From Nautilus pompilius (Eukaryota > Mollusca > Cephalopoda > Nautilida > Nautilidae), in assembly GCA_018389105.1 (NCBI GenBank), contig JACATO010000121.1, positions 310,001 through 374,000 on the forward strand: 64,000 nt of DNA, in the 5' to 3' direction. Under the pieces are notes generated by a model. It did not search any database. It saw only the letters and a program-made list of their open reading frames with translations, and was not told the origin of the DNA. The position numbers and the translations under genes are program-made. Below are positions 51,264 through 63,987 of this stretch, in pieces (position 1 is the first letter of the stretch; each line of letters opens with the position of its first letter).

Positions 51264-54200
51264 GATGACTATACCCATTTGCATTACACACATGAAGGGT
51301 TTGGCAAATTCTTTAGCATGTAAGATCTTTCACATAAATTCTACAATGCATGTTCCTAACTACGATTCACCTCATGGCCTCACTATATGCATATATAAAT
51401 GGGCCGTTCTTGCAAAGAAGCTGGCTATTTTACCCACTGTCAGTAAGAAAACATTGGAGGAATAGCAACTTATGAACATATGTATGATAGTCAAGTTGAA
51501 TCTTAAACAGAAATCAATTTATTTATTTATTCTGTGTGAAGCATCTGCATCCTTTCCTAAGCCAGGCCTTTCTTTAACAGTGTAAACACTATCTTCAATC
51601 AGCATCAATGAAACAGTTCCCTTTCGACAGATACTGAACCATTCATTCTCTTATAACTGCTTTTCTCAAATGATGGAATTTATACTTCATTTTTAATTAG
51701 CCCACATTTACCTCATTCATGTATTTTATGGTACTTGGGTTCTAAATGAGATAAATAAAAATGTTCTTAGATCTGCGGTTAAGAGCCTGATCATTAATTA
51801 TTTCACCATCTACAATATAAGCTCCCCCTAATTTCAATGCAGCAAATAAATTTTAAAATAAAATATTTCATCAGCATCCATTTCACAGTTCTTCTTACAA
51901 AGTTTGGTTTGGTGCATCTTAAAGAGTAAATGCCAAATTTGCATATAAACGTCTGACTTTCTTTTGCAAGATTTAATGAAGACTGGGTGAACATATTTGG
52001 CCCACACATCTATTGTTATAATTGGCTATTTAGAAGCACCAGCAGATTTAACATACATGAAGTCCACTCCCCATATCCATTACATTTGTAAATGTATTTA
52101 CTGAGTTATACCTGAGAAATGCACTAATCAAAGCAGTCTACAGATTTTCTGTGATTTGAATGCATGAGTACAGACAAAACAGAAAACAGCAGTTGGAATG
52201 CAGGGTCTATATAAGTATAAAGACTTCTCACCTCTCTGTAAACTAAAACTAAAATGTAAGAATGGTGTAGAAATTACCTTAATAAAATTCTGGACCAAAC
52301 TTTCAGTACTTCTGTTTAGGGACCTACAAGATCTATTAGACATATATGGACGGCTGCCAGTCGATGAGATTCGATGCCTTTGAATAGTAACCAAAGTTCT
52401 CAGAGACTATAGTTGTTCTGTGTATACACACATGCATAAAACGGTGTCTAGATAGAAGGTGGGTGCAAGGCAAAGACTCACCTGAAAACCCAGTCAATCA
52501 ACCAAAACAAACGGCCCCTTGTAACGTGTTAGCCACCCAGCCATCGAACTTTGGTGTGTGCTCTTTTGGGAAGGGCTCACCAGGAGGAGTGGCAGAAGAG
52601 AGTTCAGGGACAAGCAAACGTCAGGCAATTGTTTAAAGGAATGCATAACCAGAAATGAACCCATTTCCTCTTTATGAAAAATATTTTAACAAGGGAAATT
52701 AATTGCATACTACTTTAAAGCTGAGGGAGTTGGTTAGATAATGAGAGAAGCGACCAAACTTTTGGGACAAAAATAATGTATAGTGGTTGTTTAAAGAAAT
52801 TAAGTGTCTCTGTTTTAAGGTTATGGGAATTAATTCTTGTACGCTAATGCCAAAATAACATTGGGACCAAAAAATGCTAGAGGGAGGAGACCAACAAACT
52901 CTGGCAGCATCACCCTGATATAATGTTATAGCTTCTCTGTTTTAAATATATGATGAGCTCATGCAGCATGAATATATATATATTAATGTGTCATAGGAAA
53001 TACCTATTTACAGACTAATAATAACTGTCAGAGTCCAAGTAAAACATTTTTAAAATAACAAAACCTTTGATTTTGACAGTTTTTATACCATGGTATCAAA
53101 TATGAGTAAGAGTCATACAATCACAAACATTATGAAAGTAGCAGCCTGCTAGCAGCAAAGTAAAGAGTTATCCTCTCTTTGCTCATCAAATATGTATGAA
53201 AATTAAATGAACAATATTTGATTTTTTTTTGTTATTTCTTACAAATTCCAAGTTAAATATAGCTAAATAATGGTTTGTGAAATAAAATATTGCTAATTAG
53301 AATGAAAGCACAAATACAGAATTACTGTGGGATAGAAAAAATAAATAGAGAAATTAGTGAAGATATAATGAGGCCAACATATGTTTTTAAGAAAAGAAAG
53401 AAAGCAAACACTATATCAGTAGTTTATATCAATGAAAAATGATGGTGTGTGTAAATCATGCATGCATATACAGTCAAAAACAAAGAATGCAAGTTTATCA
53501 ATGACCAAGCTTCACTAGACATTGATAAGTGACTTGCCCAAAAGGCCAACTTAGAACTGTTAATGCTTCACTTATCTTATCCATGCTTATCATAGTCAGG
53601 GTTGACTCCTGCAGTCTCTGATAACTACTCAGTCATTTCCAATAAAACTAAGCAGAGCCTGGCTGTGTGTGTGCAGGATCAGACATTATCTTCTAATAGA
53701 ACTCTTAAGCTTCATTTAATAACAGAAACTTTCCTCAAGTTGACTCCATCAAACTGGACTTATTTCCAGAAGCTTTTGATGATAAATGGAGTTTTGTAGA
53801 TCTAATAAGGTAAAGTACACAGACTAATAATGTCTGCTCCCTATTTCCCCTTTTCTAAGGTTAGGACTATCAATAATAAATCACTACAGGATGATAGCAG
53901 CTGTGAAATACACAATCCTTCAGACCTTGTGATCTGAACTACACAGAATTTCCTGTGCACTCTTCAATCACAGATTACACTGTGAAGTCACTTTCTAAAA
54001 CAAATAGCTCCTAAAGCTGTGAATATGAATTAATAAAACAAACTCACCAATCTTGTGGCTGCGTACAGTTTTCTCTAGTAGTAACAAGGATTGTATATGT
54101 AAAGACCCATTGTGAAAAGAAATAGCTAAATTAATTAATAACTTAAATCACAGGTAATTTATTCACCTCCCACCAAATACTTCAGATTATCCCCTCCCCA

Positions 54201-54579
54201 CAAACTAGCCAATTTCTATTTGCCTGTTAGATTTTCACAGTGTCCAAGTCTTACTTGACTGCTTTCAGATTACAGGGCTCTTAAGTAATCCACACAAATG
54301 TTTTATTTTCAACATTAAATAAATACAATAATATGATTCCCTTAAAAAGTACAAACTTCCCAATCATATCCAACTAGACCTTAAAATATAGTAGGTACAA
54401 GTTATACGATACATAGATTATTTAAAAAGAAAAAATAGCATATTTCAAATTTTCCTAAAAAATAACCATCATCAATGGAAGAAAACAACTGTTCTGTAAT
54501 TATGATTGGACATCCTGACAGATACATACCACATGTACAGTCTTCACCGTAAACAAACATTAGGACATACATCTGTATA
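51264..54579. other. Presumed intron, nothing recognised
   Basis: This is AT-rich, with no LRR exon or transposon identified. A somewhat GC-rich stretch at 52490-52630 is not assignable. Confidence 0.45.
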
Positions 54580-54581
54580 TA

Positions 54582-55878
54582 CGAGTTGTGTCGAAAAAGT
54601 ATCCAACCTTACTTAGACTGGGAAAAAAAAATTACGTACTTGGTGGGGTTCAATTGCTAATCCCCTTCGAAGTAGGCTCCTTGTGCCTCCACACACTTAG
54701 CCCAGCGATCCTTCCACTGTTCGAAGAATATGTCTGGAATGCTTCTTCTGGAATGGCTCTCAGCTCCACCGTCGCATTCCGTATGATGTCTTCTCAGCTC
54801 TCAAAGCGGGAGCCTTTCAGTGGCATCTTCATTTTTGGGAACAACCAGAAGTCAGAAGGAGCCATGTCTGGAGAGTAGGGAGCCTGGCGAATGAGCAAAA
54901 TGCCTTTCTTTGCCAAAAACCTTGGATCAGCTGCGACGAATGAGCCAGGGCATTGTCATGATGCAGCTGCCAGTTTTGCGAGGCCCACAGATTGGTCTCT
55001 TGCGCCAAACTGCATCACGAAGATGTTGGAGGACTTCCTGATAGCACTCCTTTGTAACTGTTTGTCCTTCTGGTGCGTATTCTTGATGCACAATGCCTTG
55101 GTAGTCGAAGAAAACAGTCAGCATCACCTTGATTTTTCTCTGGACCTTGGCGACATTTGGTGCTTCCACTGTGATAACTGATCTTTGGTTTCCTGGTCAT
55201 ACCCGTACACCCACATCTCATCTCCAGTTATCACAGTATTCTGGAACTCAGGATCCCTGTTGGCAGTATCCAGCAGGTCCTGTGCAACCTCAAGATGAAG
55301 TTGTTGTTGTTCCTGAGAAAGCAGCTTGGGCACATATTTCGCTGCCACTCTGTGCAAGCCCAAAACCTCCTTTAAAATTGCATGTGCAGAATCTTTAATG
55401 ATCCCAACCTCATCACCAATTTCACGCAACGTCAAACGACGATCCTCCATTATCAAGGTCCACACTTTCTCAATAACAACTGCATTGCAGCTTGTTGACG
55501 GCCTCCCGGAACGCTGGTCCCTCTCCAGCGGTGCGGCCATCTTTGAACCTGTTGTACCATTCTTTTATTTGGGTAACACCCATGGCATTGTCACCAAAAG
55601 CCTGTTGAATTTTGCAAATTGTTTCCGCTTGGGTATCTCCAAGCTTTTGGCAAAACTTGATGCAAGATCGTTGCTCCACGCATTCCGTCATCACAGGCGA
55701 AATGAAAATGCGACGAGTAAGTGGTACAGCACCTCACATGATGGCTGCCTGACAGCGACTGATGCATCCAGCAAGCCCGCCAAAAACCACACAGCTCTAC
55801 TATGCACACATTTGCCTCCCTAACGTCATTACTTCCCGCAGGAAAAAATAAAGTCAGATACTTTTTTGACAGACCTTG
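54582..55878 (-). mobile_element. Full-length mariner transposon
   Basis: At 1,297 bp it has the usual mariner size. It is flanked by TA at 54580-54581 and 55879-55880. The ends, read inward, are CGAGTTGTGTCGAAAAAGTA and CAAGGTCTGTCAAAAAAGTA, which are imperfect terminal inverted repeats. It carries a single transposase on the minus strand. Confidence 0.92.
54657..55694 (-). pseudogene. Mariner transposase, DD34D type, frameshifted
   Basis: The start is near 55694 (EQRSCIKFCQKLGDTQAETI, AFGDNAMGVTQIKEWYNRFK). The frame changes at about 55525 into RSGRPSTS, TLREIGDEVGI, HRVAAKYVPKLLS and VITGDEMWVYGYD, the last with the first catalytic Asp. Another change at about 55150 leads to VMLTVFFDYQGIVHQEYAPE. 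A third, near 54980, leads to LHHDNALAHSSQL (second Asp) and APSDFWLFPKMKMPLKGSRF (third Asp), ending near the TAG at 54657. All three aspartates are present but in different frames. The element is inactive as written and close to intact. Confidence 0.88.
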
Positions 55879-55880
55879 TA

Positions 55881-57924
55881 TACTAGGACTGAAACAATGC
55901 AACACAACAATTATTTTGATAGAAAGCTTACAGTGATATGTGCATATACACAAAAAACAGAAATGGCATAAAAATAGTAAGTGAACTAAAATTTCCATAT
56001 TTAGGGGTGTAATTATATTTAACAAAAATTTTGTTTCCCATTTTCTTTAGATCCAATAGATAAATTCAAACAGTAGTTTAAGGGTCAAGATTCACACAAG
56101 AGAACATTATAGTATAACGTTCACACTGAACTGTAGCATACTGGGCCAGAGGTGAATCCCACTATTATGACTTAACTACAAAGAAAAAGTGATTTTTGAT
56201 CTTCTTTGATGACAATGTCAATGAACATTCTTAAGCGTGGAAAATAAATGTTTAATGTTTTTCCATCAAATAAAATGTAGAACCTTATTTATTGTGATTT
56301 ATTTTATAAAAATAACAAAAGCAAGACAGATTTCTTTTGTTGTTTCTCTAAGATGTGTTGATTTACAATATATAGTTTTTGTCTGGTATCTCCATATCAG
56401 GTTCAGCCCTCAAAGTTTGACAATTTAAAAAGATAAGAAAAGAAATTTTAATGAATCAAAGCAGAAACTAGCATCCCCCCTTTACCCTCTGTATACCACA
56501 TCAGTTTTAACCCTCCTTATACCACCCCAGCACTGAAGCATTTGTTTGTATCCATGTTGAACGGGCTATACATTTAGGCGATACACCTGTTATGCAAAAC
56601 AAGTGGGGTCCGGAGCAACATGGATTCATCGTTACAAAGGGCTTTATATTAATGAAGAAAGTACTGTGTATCACAGCCTCTATGCCTCAACCTGTGCTTA
56701 GTAACACAGATTTAAAGAATAGTTGGGTACAAGTTTAGATATTTCATAGAACACACAAGGATTTCAAAATTGTAAATAGTAATTCTATAAAAACTAGGAA
56801 AGTGATTTTAATTCTCTCATTCTAATTTAAGTTCTGCACTTTGGATAACTCCAGATAATAACACCAACTAAAAGAATCCTGGCGATTAAATGTGTATGCC
56901 AGGTGTACAAAGAGAAAAAAATAAAAAAAACTAAATAGTGAAGATATAAATTTCATTATGAGTAAACTGACAAACCTGTTTTAATTATAGTCTTGATTCT
57001 ACACATGTTGCTTTTGTTTTACAGAAACTAGACAGAGTTTCTTTATGTGATATGTCTAGTTAAAGAGGGTTCCAGTTGATAATAAATGCCAATTTCCTTC
57101 CCCGTATGCATTCTGATTCTTTAGTCAGGAAATAATCCCACTATATCCTGATCTAACCAGCACTGTTGTATCTACCCACATCTGACCCTTATTAATAACC
57201 CTCCATACTCCCACCTCTCTCTTAATCTTGCTCATGGGACCTTCTTTATTAGATCCCTCTCCCTGTCACTATTCAGGCTTTTCCCAACTGATGTTTATCA
57301 ATAGACTTTTAATCTCCCTCATTTGATCAAGTTTTATCAATTGACTCACTGATTGGCCTCAATGATCCTTTAGTCTTAAGGACATAATCATCATTACTAC
57401 ACTTATGAGCTGGACCTCTAATCTCCCTTACTGAACAAACATGAATCCCAATCTTTATTAATGGACTTTCTATCTCTCTCAATCTTATCAGCAGACAAAT
57501 TATCTTCTGCATATCAATGGACCACCTATCAATAATCACATCTCTACCCCCCTTTCTGTATTTCCCTGGCTTCAACTATATATATATATATAGATAACTA
57601 TTTTCCTTCGCCTTCTAAAATTTCCAAAACCATGTTGAAAAATATCCATAGTATCCAAAAGCATCCATGCTCAGAGTCCAATCCAGTTCTTCTCAGATTC
57701 TTGTCAAACTCATGATTTTTCCTTAAAACACCACTTATCATCTACCTCAATCAATAATTCTTTTAATTTCTTTTTCATACACTGATGCCTACAAGGGATG
57801 TAACTTTGGTAGGACTGGCTTGTCCACGGCTGTCTGCTAGAAGGCAGTTGTTCCATGCCTGTAACATATGGGGCTAGGCACTTCCGACTTTGGCTGGAAA
57901 ATCCTTACTATGGTTCTTCATTTT
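55881..57924. other. Presumed intron or 5' flank, nothing recognised
   Basis: This is AT-rich and contains a short TA run at 57576-57592. No gene was seen. Confidence 0.45.
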
Positions 57925-58090
57925 TTTAGGTGTGGGAGGAAAATGAAGGGCCCAGGGAGAGGTTTGGGAAGAAACCCATGCAGCTAGCTAGAAAAAAGAG
58001 AAGCAAAGAGAAACAAAGCCATTTTCAAAAGGGATTCAAACTCAGCCTTTCAGTCTCAGCAGCCCACCACCACTGGGCTACCATGATACC
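57925..58090 (+). repeat. Dispersed repeat of the GTGGGAGGAAA type
   Basis: GTGGGAGGAAAATGAAGGGC, then GGAAGAAACCCATGCAG, then GGGATTCAAACTCAGC and CCACCACCACTGGGCTACC follow the order of a widespread metazoan dispersed repeat. Its second example here is at 16640-16790. The class is uncertain. Confidence 0.5.
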
Positions 58091-59103
58091 AAAATCAATA
58101 ATATTTACTTTTAGTTTGCTCTGCTTTTTTAAATCATGTGACTTGTACAGAACAATGGGAAGTAAACAAGCCTTTCAAGAATCAGTTCTCATATGAATCC
58201 TGGTTACTTATTAACATATAACGCATTTTTAAAAAAAACTCGTTTACATTCTACAGGACTAAAACTTATAAACTGACATTGTTTCTGCCCAACCTTAAAT
58301 TGATAGACTTTTGACATTCATTTAATTCTGAACATGTATAATTCAATTTTCATAACCATTTCCTAACCCCATTGACATGCACTTTGGGGAAATAACATGC
58401 AAAAATTCCAATGATGATTAAAGGAAAAGGCTAAAAACTAAAGACCAGTTATATTAGCATCTGAAAAATCTACTGTAAACTACACAAAAACATCTAAAAG
58501 AAAATATATTAACTGCTTTAACTGCATTGGATTTCTATGTTAATGAACAGACAAAAAACAATATTACAGGCACACATGAAAATGGAAGTTTCATGTACAT
58601 GGATAATTTTAATTTGGCATAAAAAATAAATAAATACATAAAAAATGTATGTAAAAATATCTTTAAAAAGACTTATTTATAATCTACACCAACAATAAAC
58701 CACTTTTTCTGTTTCCTTCTCCAAACATGACTGACTTACTACTACTGTGTTATCAAGATATTTCAATAAATCACTTTAGAAGGTAGGCCAGACAGATGAT
58801 GTATAGTGTGTGATATCACCACTACAGCAGTATTCCTGTAGTTGCAGACTTCCTCGCTTTTGATAAAGGGAAGACTGAGATTTTTACAGATTCTCATTGA
58901 TGGCACTATTGTTGCAATAAACACTTTTTTAAGCCAGAATAGCAAATGTACCCTAAATTTATAATAGTGCGAAATGAAATTTAACAAATAAATATAATCT
59001 ATTTAAAAGTTTCTATAGTAACTACCATGCAAACTAAAATATAGAATTATCACATTTGTCGGTTATTTGCAATGGAATTTGTTTTTGCCAAGGTAGATAA
59101 GTA
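58091..59103. other. Presumed intron or flank, nothing recognised
   Basis: No coding sequence or repeat was identified. Confidence 0.45.
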
Positions 59104-59117
59104 CCCCCCCCCCCCCA
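59104..59117. repeat. Poly-C run
   Basis: An unbroken run of about 13-14 C, directly before the LINE fragment. Confidence 0.9.
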
Positions 59118-59159
59118 AACCTGCTCCCTAGTTTTGGGGGTTGCAGATCCCTTGAAGTT

Positions 59160-59800
59160 TTTCATATATTCTTCTCTTTCATGCTATTCAGTCAGTGGTC
59201 AATAGAATTATCTTTTATGCATTGCTGTATCCCTTCCATTCTTCTAAAGATTTTCTCCATGCACTCCAACTACTACTTCGTTTCTCTCTTGCTCAAGTGT
59301 CAGCCATTCTCTTAGCTGTTGGATTGTGCTACATATTATCCAAATCTTTTGCATTTTCATTTCTTGATGGCAGTTGACAAGTCACTGACTGCTCCCAATA
59401 TCCTCCTCTACTTTGTCCCTCAAATATAAGCCAAGCACATACCTCATCATCCATGTTTCAAAGTCTTTTATCCTCCTGATGCCCACTGCTAACAAGATCC
59501 ATGCCTCCTCACACACACATTACTTTAGCCATGCTCATCTGAATTATCTTCTCTTTGTTCTCAGGGAGAATTCTTCAGATTCCTGCATTATTTTTTCACT
59601 ACTGCTATTCTTCTACCTACCTCTGTCACATTACAGCCATCATTTGTCAACATAGTTTCCAGTCTTCATACACCATCAATTTCTGGATGCACTTTGTTCA
59701 ATATTTTACACTTTCTGCCAGTTCACCTATCATCACTGCCTTTATCTTCTCCAGACAAAATTTCATGCTTTTTCTCCTTTATACTGAACCGTTTAACCCT
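59160..59800 (-). mobile_element. Decayed LINE reverse-transcriptase fragment
   Basis: On the minus strand, mixed frames give LETMLTNDGCNVTEVGRRIA (the YLGSxITxDGxxxxEIxRRIA block), then LKNSLRTKRK-like, a degenerate GxExW/MDDEV region, and RSSSWSAWRKSLEEW near 59265. The order matches the C-terminal part of a LINE RT, with many stops. Plus-strand open frames here are its antisense shadow. Confidence 0.5.
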
Positions 59801-60989
59801 GACTAACCTTTCCATAAAAAGTGTATTATTTAGACATGCATAATTATTATCTTTGAAAATAGTTTCAAAATTTTAGGATATCAATGAATTCTCGTTTTAA
59901 AAAAAAATGACTAAAAATTATGCAACATGTATTTTATTTTCATATTTTTGTTTGAGTCTTCTCACTCGGAAACAAAATAAATTATGGCCAACGAAGAACT
60001 ACAACTGCATTTTCGCAAAACTGTAGAGTGTGTTCATTTTACTTGCCAGAAACTTCTTAGAAAATGGAGTTCTGCTACCACATTCTGCAGGATGCTGTTA
60101 ACCATGTATATAAAGAATATTGTTGAAACATTTTGTAATTTTCTGCAATTTCACTAGAAAGTTCTGCTGTAAGTTTGGTGCAATTTTTTCTGAAAGAATT
60201 CCACATCGTCTTCACTAAACCACAACAGCCAAACCTTTTCTGGTATTGTAATTTGACTCCGCTCAAGCCTTTTATGAGCCATACAGAAAGAACGGTCCAA
60301 CCCTGTGCATTCAAACAAAAGCTTTGCTGCGTTCTTGATTGGACTTAAATTGCTGTCTATTTTTGTCATTATTTATTTATTAAGTTGTTTGAAAACCTGG
60401 GTGTAGTGAAAGAGGGGTCTTTTTTAAGTTTCTTGTGAGTACAAAATTGATTATAATTATATAAACCTTTGTGATCTTAAAAGCAGGAAAAAAATTCTTT
60501 AACATGTTTCCTTTTTGGTCATAGAATCTTGTTGCATATCTTCAAAGTACAAAACAAAAATTGAAGCATTTCCCTCTTTCCTTTCTTTTAAGAAAAACCT
60601 TTAACTCTGCTTCTATCAGTTAAGACTAAGCAGCCTTCATCTATTCAACTTCCATCTATTTCTCATTTTCCCCCCGTAAGTTTTTCCTTTAAATTTTCAA
60701 CTACACTTCCATCCAAAAATAATGTATATATAAGAATAGAGTTGCATTTCTATGTTCCACGATCTTCCAATGCCATGTTTTTAGATATATCTGTCACATT
60801 AATTCCTCAGTAAAAAAAATTAGCAGACAAGAGTATTAAAAATGTACTTATGTACATCAATCTCTAATATCATTCGAAGTATTTTTAAAATAGCATTTTT
60901 CAGGAAATAAAGTTAGATAATTTTATTGTCAACTGGAGAAAAATCACAACTTAAACACAATGAAGACATAAATACAAACCTGGGATAAA
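59801..60989. other. Presumed intron or flank, nothing recognised
   Basis: A minus-strand open segment at 60075-60369 (SEDDVEFFQKKLHQTYS within it) is not recognised. It may be part of another decayed repeat. Confidence 0.4.
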
Positions 60990-61500
60990 AACTTCAACAA
61001 AAGGTCAAGGGGAATGTTAAAAACATATAATCAAAAAACATTTATAAAAGCATCTAGTTCCTGTTGCATGGCCCTAAAACATTCTGGATTAAAATTCTAA
61101 ATGTCAAATTAAGTTATAAATCTTATATTAATGCCAAATGGTGGTAAACTTGTCATTAGTAATGAAGCAACTGGTCTAATGAATTCTTTACCAGAAAATT
61201 TTTGAAACATTTCAATCATGCCACCATGAAGTCTTAGACTCAAAGATAACCAAAGCCTCTCTAGTCTTTCTTTATAACTAAGATTATCTACATTACTAAT
61301 CATCCTGATAAATCACCTTCGTCTTTACCAAAATATTAGTATCCACCACATAATTTAGCACCATATTTGAACTGCATATTCTAAAAGAGACATCGCCAAT
61401 GATTCATACAACAGAGGCAGAACTAATGAAGATTTATTACAATGTCTTGTATGGTTTAGCAAATATAAGGTACTACTAGCTTTGAGTCACTCTGCAGTGT
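60990..61500 (-). mobile_element. CR1-like LINE 3' fragment
   Basis: On the minus strand it reads LYESLAMSLLEYAVQIW near 61430-61380, FIRMISNVDNLSYKERLERL near 61310-61250, then LRLHGGMIEMFQKFSGKEF. This is the YKSLVRPxLEYAVQVW / RMI...LSYEERLxxL / RRxRGDMIEVYKI series of CR1-like LINEs. It has stops and frame changes, and the 5' part is absent. Confidence 0.7.
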
Positions 61501-62641
61501 TTTTTGTTTTTTCCAATTGTATTATCAAATATAACTGCAAAATTATTTTTGAACAACCCTAACAGATTTACCAGGTGTCCGTCGGCAGCAATAGTACAGA
61601 GGGGTTAGGGAAGATTAAACTCAACAAATCAGCTACTTTGATACACGGTCTTCTAATATGACTATTGTCACTGCACAAAAAAACTACATTCTCTACATCT
61701 GCCTTTAAATTCTATCTACTAATTTAGTAAAGAACAGGTATACACACCTGTGGAGGGGGGGGGAGCTGATTATTTTACAGAACTGGAGGAAATATGATTT
61801 TACTACTGGTGGGCATCATTTTGCACATGCTAATAAAAGGCATGTTTTTAAATGGTGTAGTTGGTGACATCTCTATGAGCAGCAAGTTTTACATCTCCAC
61901 TTCTCCAACAATGTTTTTCCTGGTGAGGTTAGAAACATCTGGAGAATACTTCCCAACTTTTACAGCATTCACTGATGTGGACTCCACAGAGTGGGCCATT
62001 CATCCCTAGACTGAGTAAGCATGGTGGACCCCAAACCCCCAGTTAATGAAAACCAATGCACATGTAATAATACGTTTATTTCTGTTAGCCAAAATCTGTA
62101 ATCTTGCTAGTTTACAGTTTGTTCCTTTTATAATTAGAACATCAGACATTGACAATCCTTAGAGAGAAAGGATTTTTAAAGTTACACTCTAGAAATCTGA
62201 CTCTCTAAAGAGTATTTCTTCTATCTACCTTGGTGTTTAACTTGCCAACACATATTTGTTGCACTCTACTGGATGCAAACGTAAGTTGGTATGGGGGCGA
62301 CAGAGAAAAGCAACAATCTATACTAATGCAGTGACAGCAAGTAAAGTAAAACATGAAGTTAATCGAAAACTGTTTTCTAACAGACAAAAACAATTAACTT
62401 TGTCAATCAGTACTCCATGTGACAGAGAGAGAGGTCTGTTCTATAGTTCAATAATGATGACTGTAGTTGCTATTTTAATAAAACAATAGAAAAAAAATCA
62501 GTAAACAAACCAATTTATCTCAGCTGGAACAAACAGACTCATTTGCATTCATCTGAAAATTCATTTACTTATCCAGTTCACGTATAGTCTAAATTTAGAG
62601 ATTTTCTTATTATTTATTATCAGCATGGTCCCCCTCTAATT
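61501..62641. other. Presumed intron or flank, nothing recognised
   Basis: A short poly-G run lies near 61753-61763. No gene was identified. Confidence 0.45.
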
Positions 62642-63987
62642 ACACTGGTCAACAAGTATTTTTCATCAAGCATATGCCAAGGTGTACTTAGTGTAGTTTT
62701 TAATGCTGATTTAAAATATACAATTAGTTTTTTGACATCATGTACAGTTTTCAAGATGAGAAATCTTTTTGGTTTTAGCTCATGCATTATATAGAAATTC
62801 CAATTAATGACGTGTATGCATGTATTTCATTTACATCATGGAAACATACCTTTAAAATAAACTACATCATTCATTGCTGCATAGTTCATCATCTTAAATT
62901 AACCAATCGAGTTTTGTCTGATGAAATCGGTATTTCAACATCTCAAATTGTCCAGTCATAATTGGTCTGATGTTAATGGGAATGCAGGCAGGTTTCACAA
63001 AATACTGTTGTTTCTTGTGTCTATGGGATAGTCGGGCAACTGACAGACATTATTCGGAATCAAACTGGCAGACAGGAACATCATACCAGCCAGGACTGTC
63101 TAGCGTCAAGAATACACCTCTTGTAGATCCATGTAATGTCCTATTGCCTCCTTTGCACATAAAGCTTGGACTGATGAAACAGTTTGTAAAGACACTAGGG
63201 AAGAGAAATGCCAGAGGGTTTGAGTATATTGTAGAAAAGTTTCCCAAAATCACACAGGTAAAATTGAAAGAGGGTATCTTTGTCGGACCCCAAATTAGAG
63301 AAGTACTCAAAGATGTCAACTTCAAGACAACACTGGATGAACTGGAATGCTGTCAATTGGATCTGTGAGAATTTCTTGGGCAACAAGAAGGCAATGGACT
63401 ACAAGGATGGCATCAAGAATCTTCTGAAATGTTACTCAGCAATGGGTTGTCGCATGTCACTGAAAGTTCACTTCTTGGACTCCCATCTGGATTTCTTCGC
63501 AGATAACCTTGGAGCAGTGTCTGATGAACATGGTGAAAGATTTCACCAGGACATTAGTGCTATGGAGAAACGGTACCAAGGCTTCTGGAATGACAGTATG
63601 CTGCTGGCTGACTACTGCTGGACACTTTACCGTGATCAACCAGATCAGGAACACCGCAGGAAATCCAAATCACAATGTTTCTAACTCTGTTGTTCTAACT
63701 TTTTCTGTTTTGTCTGACCCATTTTTGTGTATTCACTCTTTGTAGAATGATAGTGATGATTTTTAGCTCAATAAACTCATTTACTTTCTAAAAATAATAT
63801 GTCCTTATTTATTATGTTAATGATTTCATATATACAAATATGTAAATATTTGCATGTATCTACTGAAAAACTGATACGTGCTGCATACAATTGGAGTGAA
63901 ATTTTGAAATCAGCATGAAAAATTAGTCTAAAAAAGTTGGTTTGCATTCATAATGAGTATAATACATTTAATTTTGTTGACCAGTGT
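62642..63987 (+). mobile_element. TIR-bounded DNA transposon of unassigned superfamily
   Basis: ACACTGGTCAACAA at 62642-62655 is repeated exactly in inverted orientation at 63974-63987, giving a 1,346-bp unit. A second inverted pair, ATGCTGATTT, lies subterminally at about 62703-62712 and 63907-63916. One broken open frame runs plus-strand inside. I see no convincing target-site duplication: the flanks are CTCTAATT and TATCTAAA. The ORF covers only part of a protein, so this copy is internally deleted or truncated in coding capacity. Confidence 0.75.
62940..63684 (+). pseudogene. Transposon-borne ORF of unknown family, frameshifted
   Basis: It reads IIGLMLMGMQAGFTKYCCFL, CLWDSRATDRHYSE, LLPPLHIKLGLMKQFVKTLG and GIFVGPQIREVLKDVNF. 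A one-frame break follows near 63345, then WICENFLGNKKAMDYKDGI, YSAMGCRMSLKVHFLDSHLD, DEHGERFHQDISAMEKRYQG and DYCWTLYRD to a stop at 63684. I recall closely similar, repeatedly annotated uncharacterised proteins in hydra, aphid and other invertebrate genomes, but no assigned function. The H-x-HLDFF and DEHGERFHQD segments could supply acidic catalytic residues; that is speculation. There is no start codon of good context and no N-terminal domain in this copy. Confidence 0.65.

Noticed and set aside
60075..60369. Overlapping minus-strand open frames
   Set aside because: No family recognised, no upstream or downstream continuation. Possibly part of a repeat, but unsupported.
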